Assembly: GCA_041495845.1 (NCBI GenBank)
Contig: JBGQDM010000014.1
Location: 1-45,608, forward strand
Length of the DNA: 45,608 nt
Origin: JBGQDM01 sp041495845
GTDB lineage: Bacteria; Acidobacteriota; Terriglobia; Terriglobales; Acidobacteriaceae
Reading direction: 5' to 3'
Shown piece by piece: positions 1 to 8,685 of the stretch. How positions within the stretch are numbered: the first letter of the stretch is position 1; the number at the start of each line of letters is the position of its first letter. Both the position numbers and the translations under genes were made by a program. The notes under the pieces are model-generated. The model had not been told where the DNA came from and ran no database searches. It saw only the letters and a list, made by a program, of their open reading frames with translations.

Positions 1-114
1 ATCTGGAAGAAGGAATATTTCGAAGATGGCGCGGTGTGGGCCGACGGAGAGCCGTTTCCGGCGGAGATTTCGCGAGCGCAGGCGACTCCCACCGCGCCTC
101 AGGCATCCGAGTGA
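1..114 (+). CDS. moaE: Molybdopterin synthase catalytic subunit MoaE, C-terminal end (partial)
   Basis: An open frame runs from the first base of the window to TGA at 112-114 and encodes 37 residues beginning IWKKEYFEDG. The W-K-K/R-E motif followed by an acidic-Gly stretch and W is the C-terminal signature of MoaE, the large subunit of molybdopterin synthase, which transfers sulfur to precursor Z in molybdenum-cofactor synthesis. The WKKE lysines correspond to the substrate-contact end of the family. The start lies outside the window. The stop is 7 bases before the start of the next gene, so the two may be co-transcribed. The call rests on a short tail and is probable rather than certain. 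Confidence 0.6.
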   Translation: MWKKEYFEDGAVWADGEPFPAEISRAQATPTAPQASE

Positions 115-121
115 CTGCCGC

Positions 122-1027
122 ATGAGAAAGCTTTTCCCACTACTTCTGCTCACTCTCGCCGTCTCCATCTCTCTCGCGCAGGGGCCCGAAACCACGGTCA
201 AGGTGGACGTCAAGCTGGTGAACGTGTTCGTCACGGTCAACGACCAGCGCGGCGCTCCAGTGGGTGGCTTGAAGAAAGAAGATTTTCGAGTGCGGGAAAA
301 CGGACAGGAGCAGAAGATTGCGGTCTTCGAACGCGAGTCCGCGCTGCCGCTTTCGATCGTGCTGGGGGTGGACACCAGCCTGAGCACGCGGGCCCTGATC
401 AAGCTGGAACTGGAATCCGCGCGCCGGTTTGCCCGGGCGGTATTGCGTCCGGTAGACGCACTGTCTTTGTATTCCTTCAGTGAAACGGTGCGCGAGGTGG
501 TGCCGTTCACGGCGGACCTGAAGGTGATCGACCGCGGCTTGGACCACATCCGCACGGGTGCGGCAACGGCGCTTTACGACGCCATTTACCTGGGTGCGCG
601 CTCGCTGGAAGCGCGCCAGGGAAGAAAAGTGATGGTGGTAATCACCGACGGCGGCGACACTCTGAGCGCGACCAGCTACAAGGAGGCGCTACGCGAGGCG
701 CAACAGGCGGAAGCGATTGTTTACAGCGTTATCGTGGTGCCTATCGAAGCCAGCGCGGGCCGCGACACCGGCGGCGAGCACGCGCTGATCCAGATCTCGA
801 CCGACACCGGAGGCAAGTATTTCTACGCCAAGTCGCTGCCCGAGCTGGACGCGGCCTTTGAAAAGATCAGTGACGAGCTGCGCACCCAGTATCTGCTGGC
901 CTATTACCCGGCGCAGCACACATCGGACTCAGACTTCCGGCACATCGAGGTACAACTGGCCTCACCTGGGCAGACATACCAGGCCCGTCATCGCACCGGG
1001 TATTACACCAGCAGCGGACACTTTTGA
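122..1027 (+). CDS. Secreted VWFA-domain protein (acidobacterial CHP03436-type)
   Basis: This 301-residue protein starts at ATG 122, where MRKLFPLLLLTLAVS begins a clear signal peptide ending SLAQ. The open frame extends upstream to 26 but would bury the signal peptide. A short beta-rich segment (about 25-75, 'VTVNDQRGAPV...DFRVRENG') precedes a von Willebrand factor A domain. The MIDAS metal site is visible as DTSLS at residues 84-88, Thr150, and VITDGGD at about 174-180. Proteins of this VWFA-related class are numerous in acidobacteria and their role is unknown; metal-dependent protein binding in the periplasm or at the cell surface is an inference. The C-terminus (HIEVQL...RTGYY) is typical of the class. 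It is a stand-alone gene between moaE and the Oar-like receptor. Confidence 0.85.
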   Translation: MRKLFPLLLLTLAVSISLAQGPETTVKVDVKLVNVFVTVNDQRGAPVGGLKKEDFRVRENGQEQKIAVFERESALPLSIVLGVDTSLSTRALIKLELESARRFARAVLRPVDALSLYSFSETVREVVPFTADLKVIDRGLDHIRTGAATALYDAIYLGARSLEARQGRKVMVVITDGGDTLSATSYKEALREAQQAEAIVYSVIVVPIEASAGRDTGGEHALIQISTDTGGKYFYAKSLPELDAAFEKISDELRTQYLLAYYPAQHTSDSDFRHIEVQLASPGQTYQARHRTGYYTSSGHF

Positions 1028-1258
1028 ACCGCAGCTCCCTTCCGGATGACGGAGAAAAACTATGCCATCCTGGATGTCGTGGCCGCGATGTGCGCGTGAC
1101 TTCGTCTAAAGGCTTGACGGCAAAGGTAGAATGGTCGCCACCCATCCTGGTCTTCCGGTTGCTTCCGGAGTTGCAGCCACACCAGAGTGTGCACCATGGG
1201 CGGTGCCTGGCCACTGCTGCGGGCTATTTGTGTAAGTAACGTTCATTGGGGGTTTGGC

Positions 1259-4200
1259 ATGTCTCGACGGTCTGCTTGGATCCGGTTTCTGTCTGTCACG
1301 CTGTGTGTTTGCCTTGGCGCCGCGGGCGCTCTCTTTGCGCAGACCACGATTTCCACCGGCAGCATTCAGGGCACGGTGGTCGACCCGCAGAACGCGGTGG
1401 TAACGGGCGCGAAGGTCACCATCAGCAACAAGGCAACCGGCCAGGTGATCAACCTCGCCACCAGTGCCTCGGGCGCGTACACGTCGGGTGCGCTGATTCC
1501 CGGCGACTATGTAGTTCGCGTCGAGGCCAAAGGCTTCAAGACCGCCGATCTATCAGTCACGGTGCAGGTGGGTGTGACTGCTGGCGGCAGCGTACGCATG
1601 CAGGTGGGACAGGAAGCGCAGGTGGTGGAAGTGCAAGCGTCCGCTATCCGCGTGAACACGGAGCAGGCCACGGTGCAGGGCGTGCTTACCGCACAGCAGA
1701 TTGACAATCTGCCGATCAACGGGCGCAACTTCCTCGACCTGGCGCAGTTGGAGCCGGGAGTGCAGATTCAGGACGGCGGCAACTTCGATCCCACCAAGAA
1801 CGGTTTCTCTTCCATTTCATTCGGTGGGCGCTTCGGGCGCACGGCGCGGATTGAAGTCGATGGCATTGACATCAGCGACGAGACCGTGGGCACCACCACG
1901 CAGAATATTCCCCAGGGTGCGATCCAGGAATTCCAGATTGGCCAGTCTTCGCTCGACCTGTCGACGGAGCTGACTTCTTCCGGCTCCGTCAACGTGGTCA
2001 CCCGGTCGGGTTCGAACCTGTGGCACGGGGAAGGGTTTTATTTTTTCCGCGACAGCCGGGTATCGGCACATCTTCCCGGCCCGCCCAGCCCCTTTCAGCG
2101 TCACCAGTTCGGCGCGCGCGTAGGTGGTCCGATCATCAAGGACCGTCTGTTCTTCTTCATGGATGGGGAGCGTACCAAGCAGGATCTGTCGGCACCGGTG
2201 GTGCCCGGCAATCAGTTCGGGCCTCTGCAGGGAAACTTCAGCTCGCCGTTCCGTGAGTCGCAGGTCTCGGGCCGGTTGGACTATCAACTCCGCGGCTCGA
2301 CCCGATTTTTTTACCGCTTTACCTTCGACCAAAGCCGGAACACCAGCGGCTTCATTGCCAATACATATCAGCCCTTCAACAACAACAACCATACTCCCGC
2401 GCACGTGGTGGGGGCCGATTTCACTACCGGCAACTACACCCACAGCATTCGTTTCGGTTACTCGAAGTTCCGCAACGGGATCACGGACGCGGTGACCGGC
2501 AGCAGCATCTTTGACCCCGCTCCCGGAATCGAACTCGCGATCGGTCAGGACCCGAATTGCTTGACCCCCGGCGTGAACGACTTTTGCTCGGGACCGAATT
2601 TTCTGGCGCCGCAATCCACCTTCCAGACCGACAAGCAGTTCAAGTACGACGGCAGCAGGACTTTCCGGGCCCACATCATCCGCTACGGCGTGGGGTATAA
2701 CCGCTTGCAGGGCGGCGGCGCTGCGTTCTTTCTGGGGAGTGCGCCGGCGGTTTCGTCGGTCAATACCACCGATAACCAGGGAGTTGAAGGAACTCAGACA
2801 TTTGCCGCTGATTCCTGCGACCCGGGCCACTTGATCACCGGGCAGCAGCCGTGTTTTCCGGGCGGTGCCGCCAATCCTTTGAACTTTCCCGTGCAGCAGG
2901 TGACGCTCGGCAATGGGCAGGGATTTTCTTCCGAGAAGCCGGCTTTCGGTCTTCCCGGCGGTGCGCTGGGGCCGGACAATCGTTTCTCCTGGTACATCGG
3001 TGACGCCTGGAAATGGAAGTCCAACTTCACCATCAACGTCGGCCTGCGCTACGTGCGCGACACCGGCCGCACTGATAGCGACATTGCGCCCACTCCCTGC
3101 TCGCAGTTGGATCCGGTCAATGTCGTTCCAGTATTTCAGGCGAACGGCGTCAACTGCACCGGCAACATTCTGGATTTGTGGGGCGCGGGCTTGGGGAACC
3201 GGGTGCGTCAGCCGAATACAAATTTTGCTCCGCAGTTGGGGATTGCCTGGGACCCGGGTAAGAGCGGGAAGACGGTGATCCGCGCCGGCATCGGTTTGTT
3301 CTACGAGAATGCGCTTTGGAACAACAACCTGTTCAACCGGCCGCCACGGTTGCAACAAGGACTTTTCTTGGCGCAGCAGACAGCCTGCACAAGCGGTAAC
3401 CCCCAGTCGTTTACATTGCCGGGCACCACCACGACCGTTGACCCCGCCTTCTGCGGCCAGCCCATCGGCTCCGTGGTAAGCGACATCACTCAGTTGCAGC
3501 ACGACTACCAGGTAGCCACGGCCGCCGCGGGCGCCGCAGTCAACAGCGTATTCATCGGCAACGTTCTAGCAGCCGGCATTGACGCGACCGGTACCAACCT
3601 GTTCGCGCCCAACTACCGTTCCGCCCGTTCGGTGCAGATGAACATCGGCATCCAGCGCGAGATTCGGAGCGGCATGGTGCTCACCGTGGATTACATCCGC
3701 AACGTGGCCAGCCACAACCAGCTCACCGTGGACGTGAACCACGTCGGGGACGCCAAGTATCTGGATCCACAGGCGGCGCTTGATGCCATCAATGCGACCT
3801 TGGCGGCGCACCCGGCGGAGACAGCGGGTTGCCCGCAGGCCGTGAGCGCTGGAGCAAGCTCGCAGGCGGCGATCAATTGCTACATCGCCGCCAATGTAAC
3901 GTTGCCCCAAGGAATCAGCACCGGGATTGCCGATCTGGCCTCCAACGGACTGGATTCCGCCAATTCTTTCTGCGGCGGTGTCCCCTGTTTTGTGACGCTC
4001 GCCCCCAACGCCGCGTTTCCAGGGAAAAATAAATTTCTGGGCACGAACCAGATGCTGTTTCCCATCGGACGCTCGGTTTACAACGGCCTGCAGATGTCGC
4101 TCAAGCAGAACAAGAGCAATCCCTTCCGTGGCGTGAAATCCATGAACCTGCAGGTTTCCTACGCCTTCTCGCGCTACAAGGCCACAGCCCGGGACACCGA

Positions 4201-4963
4201 CTTCATCAACTTTTCTGAAGACAACAACCTCACCTCGCGGTTCCTGGGACCGAATGGGCTGGATCGCACCCACCAGATTTCGTTTGGCGGCACCATGGAA
4301 TTGCCGCAGCACTTCCGCCTCAGCGTCATTTCGCATTTCTACAGCCCGCTTCCCCTTGACTTGCGCCTGCCCACGACGGGTGAACCGGGTGGCCTCTTTG
4401 TGAGCGACGTGACCGGCGACGGTACGGGCGACGGTACAGGAGTATCCAACGGTGGGGTCGGCGATCTGTTGCCGGGCACCAAGCTGGGGTCATTCGGTCG
4501 CGACACTTCCGTCAGCGGGCTGAACAAGTTAATTGACAACTACAACCAGAACTTCGCCGGGCAGCCGACACCGGCGGGAGCAGCTCTGATTAATGCCGGC
4601 GTCTTGACTCCGGGCCAACTGGCGACGCTGGGCGGCGTCCAGCAACAACTGGTCCGCGCTCCAGAGGGGCAGGTGAACCTGGCCTGGCTGCGCGCCCTCG
4701 ACCTGCGCTTCGGTTGGAGTTGGAAGGTTCGCGACAGGGTTGCATTCGAGCCGAGCATCGCGTTCTTCAATACGTTCAACTTCGCTAACTTTGACGGCGT
4801 GAATAATACGGTGAGTGGCATCCTCGACGGCTCGTCTGGTTCGGTAAACGGCACCACCGCGGCCCAACGGTCCGTCGGCGGCACCCGCACAGGAGTCGGC
4901 ACAGGAGTATTTGGCCTCGGTTCGCCGCGAGCGCTGGAGTTTGGCTTGCGGCTCACTTTTTGA
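1259..4963 (+). CDS. Oar-like TonB-dependent-receptor-type outer-membrane protein
   Basis: This 1,234-residue protein starts at ATG 1259 (MSRRSAWIRFLSV...ALFAQ, a signal peptide). An in-frame upstream start at 1187 would put 24 uncharged residues before it and is less likely. Residues about 30-120 form a carboxypeptidase-regulatory-like fold ('GSIQGTVVDPQNAVVTGAKVT'). A plug-like region (INGRNFLDL, GSVNVVTRSGSN) and a long beta-barrel follow, ending in an aromatic residue (GLRLTF) as outer-membrane proteins do. This architecture is the Oar/SusC-like class that is greatly expanded in acidobacteria and is thought to import or bind large substrates; the substrate is unknown. A short Asp-Gly repeat (GDGTGDGTG, near nt 4415-4437) resembles calcium-binding loops. 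The gene stands alone and is followed by a strong terminator-like hairpin. Confidence 0.85.
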   Translation: MSRRSAWIRFLSVTLCVCLGAAGALFAQTTISTGSIQGTVVDPQNAVVTGAKVTISNKATGQVINLATSASGAYTSGALIPGDYVVRVEAKGFKTADLSVTVQVGVTAGGSVRMQVGQEAQVVEVQASAIRVNTEQATVQGVLTAQQIDNLPINGRNFLDLAQLEPGVQIQDGGNFDPTKNGFSSISFGGRFGRTARIEVDGIDISDETVGTTTQNIPQGAIQEFQIGQSSLDLSTELTSSGSVNVVTRSGSNLWHGEGFYFFRDSRVSAHLPGPPSPFQRHQFGARVGGPIIKDRLFFFMDGERTKQDLSAPVVPGNQFGPLQGNFSSPFRESQVSGRLDYQLRGSTRFFYRFTFDQSRNTSGFIANTYQPFNNNNHTPAHVVGADFTTGNYTHSIRFGYSKFRNGITDAVTGSSIFDPAPGIELAIGQDPNCLTPGVNDFCSGPNFLAPQSTFQTDKQFKYDGSRTFRAHIIRYGVGYNRLQGGGAAFFLGSAPAVSSVNTTDNQGVEGTQTFAADSCDPGHLITGQQPCFPGGAANPLNFPVQQVTLGNGQGFSSEKPAFGLPGGALGPDNRFSWYIGDAWKWKSNFTINVGLRYVRDTGRTDSDIAPTPCSQLDPVNVVPVFQANGVNCTGNILDLWGAGLGNRVRQPNTNFAPQLGIAWDPGKSGKTVIRAGIGLFYENALWNNNLFNRPPRLQQGLFLAQQTACTSGNPQSFTLPGTTTTVDPAFCGQPIGSVVSDITQLQHDYQVATAAAGAAVNSVFIGNVLAAGIDATGTNLFAPNYRSARSVQMNIGIQREIRSGMVLTVDYIRNVASHNQLTVDVNHVGDAKYLDPQAALDAINATLAAHPAETAGCPQAVSAGASSQAAINCYIAANVTLPQGISTGIADLASNGLDSANSFCGGVPCFVTLAPNAAFPGKNKFLGTNQMLFPIGRSVYNGLQMSLKQNKSNPFRGVKSMNLQVSYAFSRYKATARDTDFINFSEDNNLTSRFLGPNGLDRTHQISFGGTMELPQHFRLSVISHFYSPLPLDLRLPTTGEPGGLFVSDVTGDGTGDGTGVSNGGVGDLLPGTKLGSFGRDTSVSGLNKLIDNYNQNFAGQPTPAGAALINAGVLTPGQLATLGGVQQQLVRAPEGQVNLAWLRALDLRFGWSWKVRDRVAFEPSIAFFNTFNFANFDGVNNTVSGILDGSSGSVNGTTAAQRSVGGTRTGVGTGVFGLGSPRALEFGLRLTF

Positions 4964-4977
4964 GCGGAGAGTCTTAG

Positions 4978-5011
4978 CACACGAGCCGCCGGCGCGCCGG
5001 CGGCTCGTGTG
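4978..5011 (+). terminator. Perfect 17-bp inverted repeat, terminator-like
   Basis: Left arm 4978-4994 and right arm 4995-5011 are perfectly complementary with no bases between them, so a folded RNA would open a few central pairs to form its loop. TTTT follows at 5012-5015. It begins 14 bases after the stop of the Oar-like gene and fits a Rho-independent terminator, although the T tract is short. Confidence 0.7.
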
Positions 5012-5063
5012 TTTTGACCTCACCCCTAGCTGGCCCGCCCATCCCCGGAAGCAACCACCCGTG

Positions 5064-5069
5064 TACAAT
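5064..5069 (+). promoter_or_regulatory. Candidate -10 box (TACAAT) for the Hfq-like gene
   Basis: TACAAT ends 7 bases before ATG 5076, so transcription starting at normal spacing would begin at or next to the start codon and give a leaderless or nearly leaderless message. No good -35 is visible 16-18 bases upstream. This is based on sequence pattern only. Confidence 0.3.
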
Positions 5070-5075
5070 GCCCGC

Positions 5076-5402
5076 ATGTCGTTTCGTCAGGACGGTCGTC
5101 CCGAGCCGCATCGCGAAAACCGGCAGGAAGGCATGGGCAACCACGCTCGCAAGGGCAAGATCCCGCCTCCGGAAGAAACGTTTGAAGAAGCGTCGTACCT
5201 CAAGATGCTGGGGGAAAAGCAGCGTCCGGTGAGCGTGAAGCTGGCTGGCGGCGAAGTGGTGCACGGCTGGATTGAGTACTACGACCGCAACATGATTCGC
5301 CTGACGCGCGAAGACGCGCCCAATCTGTTTATCTTCAAGCACGAGATTCTGTACATCCAGGAAGCGGCGGGGAAGCGGACGTCACGGTCCAACGGGTCGT
5401 AG
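5076..5402 (+). CDS. hfq: Hfq-like Sm-fold RNA-binding protein with N-terminal extension
   Basis: This 108-residue protein starts at ATG 5076; the open frame continues upstream but through the terminator palindrome. Residues about 36-95 match the Hfq Sm fold: an N-terminal helix (EASYLKML), Sm1 strands (PVSVKL..GEVVHGWIEYYD) and an Sm2 segment ending FKHEILYI. Against canonical Hfq, the K-H pair of Sm2 (Lys56/His57) is kept as K88-H89, but proximal-face Gln8 and Gln41 align with E38 and R71, and distal-face Tyr25 and Ile30 align with K55 and E60. There is a basic, unstructured-looking extension of about 35 residues at the N-terminus. Hfq proteins chaperone small RNA-mRNA pairing; RNA preference here probably differs. 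The start at Met20 (MGNHARKG) is an alternative. Confidence 0.75.
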   Translation: MSFRQDGRPEPHRENRQEGMGNHARKGKIPPPEETFEEASYLKMLGEKQRPVSVKLAGGEVVHGWIEYYDRNMIRLTREDAPNLFIFKHEILYIQEAAGKRTSRSNGS

Positions 5403-5422
5403 CGCCGGGTTTTCTGCCTGCT

Positions 5423-6271
5423 ATGTCCAAACCCTCAAATTCTGATTACGTTGCGGTCATGACCGGAATTGCCCGCGAGGCGGGCACTCTGCTCATGGAG
5501 TATTTCCGGCGGCGGGTGCGGGTCGAGTACAAGGGCGAAGCCGATCTGGTGACGGAAGCGGACCGGGCATCAGAAGCGCTCATCATACGCCGCATTCGCG
5601 AGCGCTTTCCCGACCACCAGATTCTGGGAGAAGAGGGCGGCGAGACCGGCGCCGCGGGCGAGTTTCGCTGGTACGTGGATCCGCTGGACGGCACCACGAA
5701 CTTTGCCCACGGCTACCCTGTGTTCTGCGTGTCGCTGGGGCTGGAGCGTGCCGGGAAGCGCATCGCGGGTGTCGTGTACGATCCCACGCGCGACGAGATG
5801 TTTGCCGCCGGCTTGGGCGCAGGCGCGTTTCTCAACGACACTCGCATCCACGTCTCCACCACCGCCAAGCTGGCTGAGGCCCTGGTGGCCACGGGTTTCC
5901 CCAGCCACAAGCGCCACAAGAATCCGAACATCTACTTCTACCATCAGCTGACCTTGCGCACGCACGGTGTACGCCGCGCGGGATCGGCGGCGCTCGATCT
6001 GTGTTACGTGGCTTGCGGCCGCTACGATGGTTTCTGGGAGTTCAATCTGAATTCGTGGGACACGGCGGCGGGTGTGCTGATTGCCGAGGAGGCCGGCGGC
6101 ACAGTCGGCGATTTCTCCGGCGGCCCGTTCCAGATTGCCAGTCGGGAAGTCACCGCTTCGAACGGCTTGATCCACCAAGCATTACTTAGCGAATTCGCCG
6201 CCATTTTTGCCGGCCGTGGGCTGGAGACGCCGGCCAGCCCGGTGGACTACGCCCGCGAACGCCCGCGCTAG
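5423..6271 (+). CDS. suhB: Inositol monophosphatase family protein
   Basis: This 282-residue protein has the full set of metal-binding motifs of the lithium-sensitive phosphatase superfamily: GEEGG at about 69-73, DPLDGTTNF at 86-94 and NSWDTAAG near 210-217. The family hydrolyses inositol-1-phosphate and related sugar or nucleotide phosphates with Mg2+ in the cytoplasm. In bacteria some members (SuhB) also bind the rRNA antitermination complex. Which role applies here cannot be read from the sequence. It begins 20 bases after the Hfq-like gene and could be co-transcribed with it. Confidence 0.85.
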   Translation: MSKPSNSDYVAVMTGIAREAGTLLMEYFRRRVRVEYKGEADLVTEADRASEALIIRRIRERFPDHQILGEEGGETGAAGEFRWYVDPLDGTTNFAHGYPVFCVSLGLERAGKRIAGVVYDPTRDEMFAAGLGAGAFLNDTRIHVSTTAKLAEALVATGFPSHKRHKNPNIYFYHQLTLRTHGVRRAGSAALDLCYVACGRYDGFWEFNLNSWDTAAGVLIAEEAGGTVGDFSGGPFQIASREVTASNGLIHQALLSEFAAIFAGRGLETPASPVDYARERPR

Positions 6272-6275
6272 CAGC

Positions 6276-6281
6276 TACAAT
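6276..6281 (+). promoter_or_regulatory. Candidate -10 box (TACAAT) for the aconitase-family gene
   Basis: TACAAT lies 35 bases before the GTG start at 6317, with GAGGGG (6305-6310) as a ribosome-binding site between them. The same hexamer precedes other genes in this window (5064; minus strand 16159-16164), which suggests it is a local -10 form. No clear -35 is seen. Confidence 0.35.
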
Positions 6282-6316
6282 GGAAGCAGTGGGGTCATCC
6301 TTTTGAGGGGCAGGTT

Positions 6317-8323
6317 GTGATTCCGTCTCTGCTCGAACGCCAGATTGAAAAACGCCCGGATCGGGTTCGGCTGAGCGGGCGCGTGCTTTTCCTGACCGAA
6401 GATCCCGAACTGATCCGGCGCCAACTCGCGGGTTGGGACCTGCCCTGGGACCTGGAAACTCCTTCCAATAATCCCAAACTCCGCGATGACATTTCCACCG
6501 ACGAGATCACGCCGGCGCACGTCTGCTTTTATTTCGACGAGACCTTGGGCGAGTTTCCGTACGTGGGCTTGAAGTGCGGCGAGCAGATGCCGGTGGGCCG
6601 GAGCGAGGTGAAGCAGGGCGGCTTCGTGGCTTGCGTCAGCGGCAAGCGGCGGGGCAAGGGCTCGAGCCGCGAGCAGTCACCCTACGCCGAACGCTGCGCC
6701 GGAATTCAACTCGTGATCGCGGAGAACATCGAGCGCATTTACCGCCAGAATTGCCAGAACCTGGGCGTGCTCACTTCGACCGACTTTTCGCTGATCGCGC
6801 GCATTCGTCGCGGCGAGGAGATTGCGCTGGCGGAATTTACCCGCGGCGAGGATGAAATCTCGCGGCAGATCATCGAACACGGTGGACTTTTCAGCTTCAA
6901 CGTGGCGCGCCTGCAGGGTAAGGTGTTCTTGCCGGTCATCCAGACAGCGCCGCGTCCCATGACGCTAGCGGAGAAGATTTTCGCGCGACACATGGTGTCC
7001 GCCGAGGGCAAAGTCGGCGTGGCGGCGGTGCGGCCGGGCGATGCCGGTTTTGCGCGTACCGACCTGCGCTTCAGCCACGAATACGTCACGCCCATGGCGG
7101 CCATTTTCTTCGATCGCCTGGTGGGTCGCGAGGCGCCGGTCAACGACGCTGGCTCCATTCTCTTTTTCCGCGATCACCTTACTTTTCTCGACGACGTGAT
7201 TTCCGACGAAAAACGCAAGCTGGGTCTGCTCGATCTGGCCACGCAACTCAAACTGAAGCAGGAGGACTTCGCCAAACAGCGTGGCATCCGGCTGCATGGC
7301 GAACTGAAAGACCGCAAGGGGTCGGAAGGCATCTGCCACTCGGTGGTGGCGGAGAGCTACGCGCTGCCGGGACAGTTGATCGTCGGCTCGGATTCGCATA
7401 CGCCACATTCGGGCGCGGTGGGCTGTATTGCTTTTGGGATTGGCACGACCGACGTTTTCAATTCCTGGATCACCAAAGACATTCGGGTGCGCGTGCCGGA
7501 GTCGGTGCGGGTGGTGATTCGCGGGAAGCGCCGGGCCAACGTGACCGCCAAAGACTTCATTCTCAAGATTCTCAGTCTCGACTATGTGCGCAGCGGCAAA
7601 GCGCTGGCCAAAGTCATCGAATACGCCGGCGAAGCGGTGGAAGCGCTCAGCGTGGACGAGCGCGCCACCATGACCAACATGGCGGCGGAGATTGGCGGCT
7701 TCACCGGCATTGTCGCGCCGGATGCGAGGGTGGTGGAGTTCTTGGTCGAGCGTCGGGGCATGAAGCGCGACGAAGTGGAGGCCATGATTATCGGGCTGAT
7801 GGGCGATGCCGATGCCGAGTACACGCACACGATCGAACTTGACGCCGCTGAGATTGCGCCCATGGTGGCCACGCCGGGCGACCCTGGCAACGGCAAATTC
7901 GTGCACGAGCTGCGAGATCCGGTGAAAGTGGAGCTGGCCTACGGCGGCACCTGCACTGCCGGCAAGAATGAAGACATGGATCTCTATGCCCGGGTGCTGG
8001 CCGACGCTCTCAAGCAGGGCAAGCGTGTGGCCACGCCGTTCTATATTCAGTTTGGCTCGCAGGCAACCCGCGAATACTGCGTGAGCAAAGGCTATCTTAA
8101 GATTTTTGAGCAGGCCGGAGCGTGCGTGATTGAGCCCAGCTGCGGGGCCTGCATTAATGCCGGCCCGGGCGTCTCCACGCGGCCGGACCAGGTCGTCATC
8201 AGCGCCCAGAACCGCAATTTCCCCGGGCGCAGCGGCCCCGGACAAATGTACCTGGCCAGTCCGTTGACGGTCGCGGCCAGCGCGGTGGCCGGTTATGTGT
8301 GCGAGTACCAGCCGGAAGAGTAG
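6317..8323 (+). CDS. Aconitase-family hydratase with N-terminal swivel domain (LeuD-LeuC order)
   Basis: This 668-residue protein starts at GTG 6317 behind GAGGGG. Residues about 1-205 look like the LeuD/aconitase swivel domain: DISTDEITP at 58-66 and the substrate-binding GSSRE at 115-119. From about residue 213 (MTLAEKIFARHM) it reads like LeuC: SDSHTPHSGAVG near 359-370, then the cluster ligands in GGTCTAG (Cys near 546) and SCGAC (Cys near 608 and 611). The [4Fe-4S] site therefore looks complete. The swivel-first order resembles AcnB, but the HEAT-like domain of AcnB is absent. Candidate substrates are citrate/isocitrate, isopropylmalate or homocitrate; the sequence alone does not decide. 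It is followed by a ferredoxin gene. Confidence 0.8.
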   Translation: MIPSLLERQIEKRPDRVRLSGRVLFLTEDPELIRRQLAGWDLPWDLETPSNNPKLRDDISTDEITPAHVCFYFDETLGEFPYVGLKCGEQMPVGRSEVKQGGFVACVSGKRRGKGSSREQSPYAERCAGIQLVIAENIERIYRQNCQNLGVLTSTDFSLIARIRRGEEIALAEFTRGEDEISRQIIEHGGLFSFNVARLQGKVFLPVIQTAPRPMTLAEKIFARHMVSAEGKVGVAAVRPGDAGFARTDLRFSHEYVTPMAAIFFDRLVGREAPVNDAGSILFFRDHLTFLDDVISDEKRKLGLLDLATQLKLKQEDFAKQRGIRLHGELKDRKGSEGICHSVVAESYALPGQLIVGSDSHTPHSGAVGCIAFGIGTTDVFNSWITKDIRVRVPESVRVVIRGKRRANVTAKDFILKILSLDYVRSGKALAKVIEYAGEAVEALSVDERATMTNMAAEIGGFTGIVAPDARVVEFLVERRGMKRDEVEAMIIGLMGDADAEYTHTIELDAAEIAPMVATPGDPGNGKFVHELRDPVKVELAYGGTCTAGKNEDMDLYARVLADALKQGKRVATPFYIQFGSQATREYCVSKGYLKIFEQAGACVIEPSCGACINAGPGVSTRPDQVVISAQNRNFPGRSGPGQMYLASPLTVAASAVAGYVCEYQPEE

Positions 8324-8340
8324 TCGCGGGCGTTGGTTCT

Positions 8341-8349
8341 TGCTAAACT
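8341..8349 (+). promoter_or_regulatory. Candidate extended -10 element upstream of the ferredoxin
   Basis: TGCTAAACT fits an extended -10 (TG-N-TANACT), 49 bases before the ferredoxin ATG at 8398. No convincing -35 is seen. Evidence is weak. Confidence 0.3.
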
Positions 8350-8397
8350 TAATGATTCAGCCATCCTGCGCGGAGGTTGGGGGAAAGTGGAATTCTT

Positions 8398-8658
8398 ATG
8401 ACCTATGTGATCGCAGAGCCCTGCATCGGTACCAAAGACACGGCGTGTGTGGACGCCTGTCCGGTAGATTGCATTCATCCGAAGAAGGGTGATCCCAAGC
8501 ACGAGGCCGAAGAGATCCTCTACATTGATCCGGTGGAATGCATTGACTGCGGGGCGTGTGTGCCGGTTTGCCCGGTGTCGGCGGTTTTTGCCCTCGACGA
8601 CCTGCCGGAAAAGTGGAAGGAATACACCGAGCGCAACGCCAAGTATTTCGGACGTTGA
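8398..8658 (+). CDS. fdxA: 7Fe ferredoxin ([3Fe-4S][4Fe-4S])
   Basis: This 86-residue protein starts at ATG 8398; the purine-rich GGAGG and GGGGGAAAG lie upstream at 8372-8386, which argues against the in-frame TTG at 8377. Cysteines C9, C17, C21 and C25, then C48, C51, C54 and C58, follow the spacing of Azotobacter-type 7Fe ferredoxins. C9/C17/C58 are expected to hold the 3Fe cluster and C21/C48/C51/C54 the 4Fe cluster; C25 is the extra free cysteine of that group. It acts as a low-potential soluble electron carrier; the partner is not evident. It probably forms its own transcript, since a hairpin follows it. Confidence 0.9.
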   Translation: MTYVIAEPCIGTKDTACVDACPVDCIHPKKGDPKHEAEEILYIDPVECIDCGACVPVCPVSAVFALDDLPEKWKEYTERNAKYFGR

Positions 8659-8685
8659 CTCTCGGTTCAGGGAGCCAGGATTCTC

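Noticed and set aside
1817..3502. A 561-codon minus-strand frame opposite the Oar-like gene
   Set aside because: It is an antisense shadow: arginine-rich, low complexity and with no recognisable domain, while the plus strand encodes a clear receptor.
4415..4437. Asp-Gly repeat in the Oar-like protein as a dockerin or calcium-repeat domain
   Set aside because: Only two short units are present, too few for a dockerin or RTX domain; it is probably just a loop.
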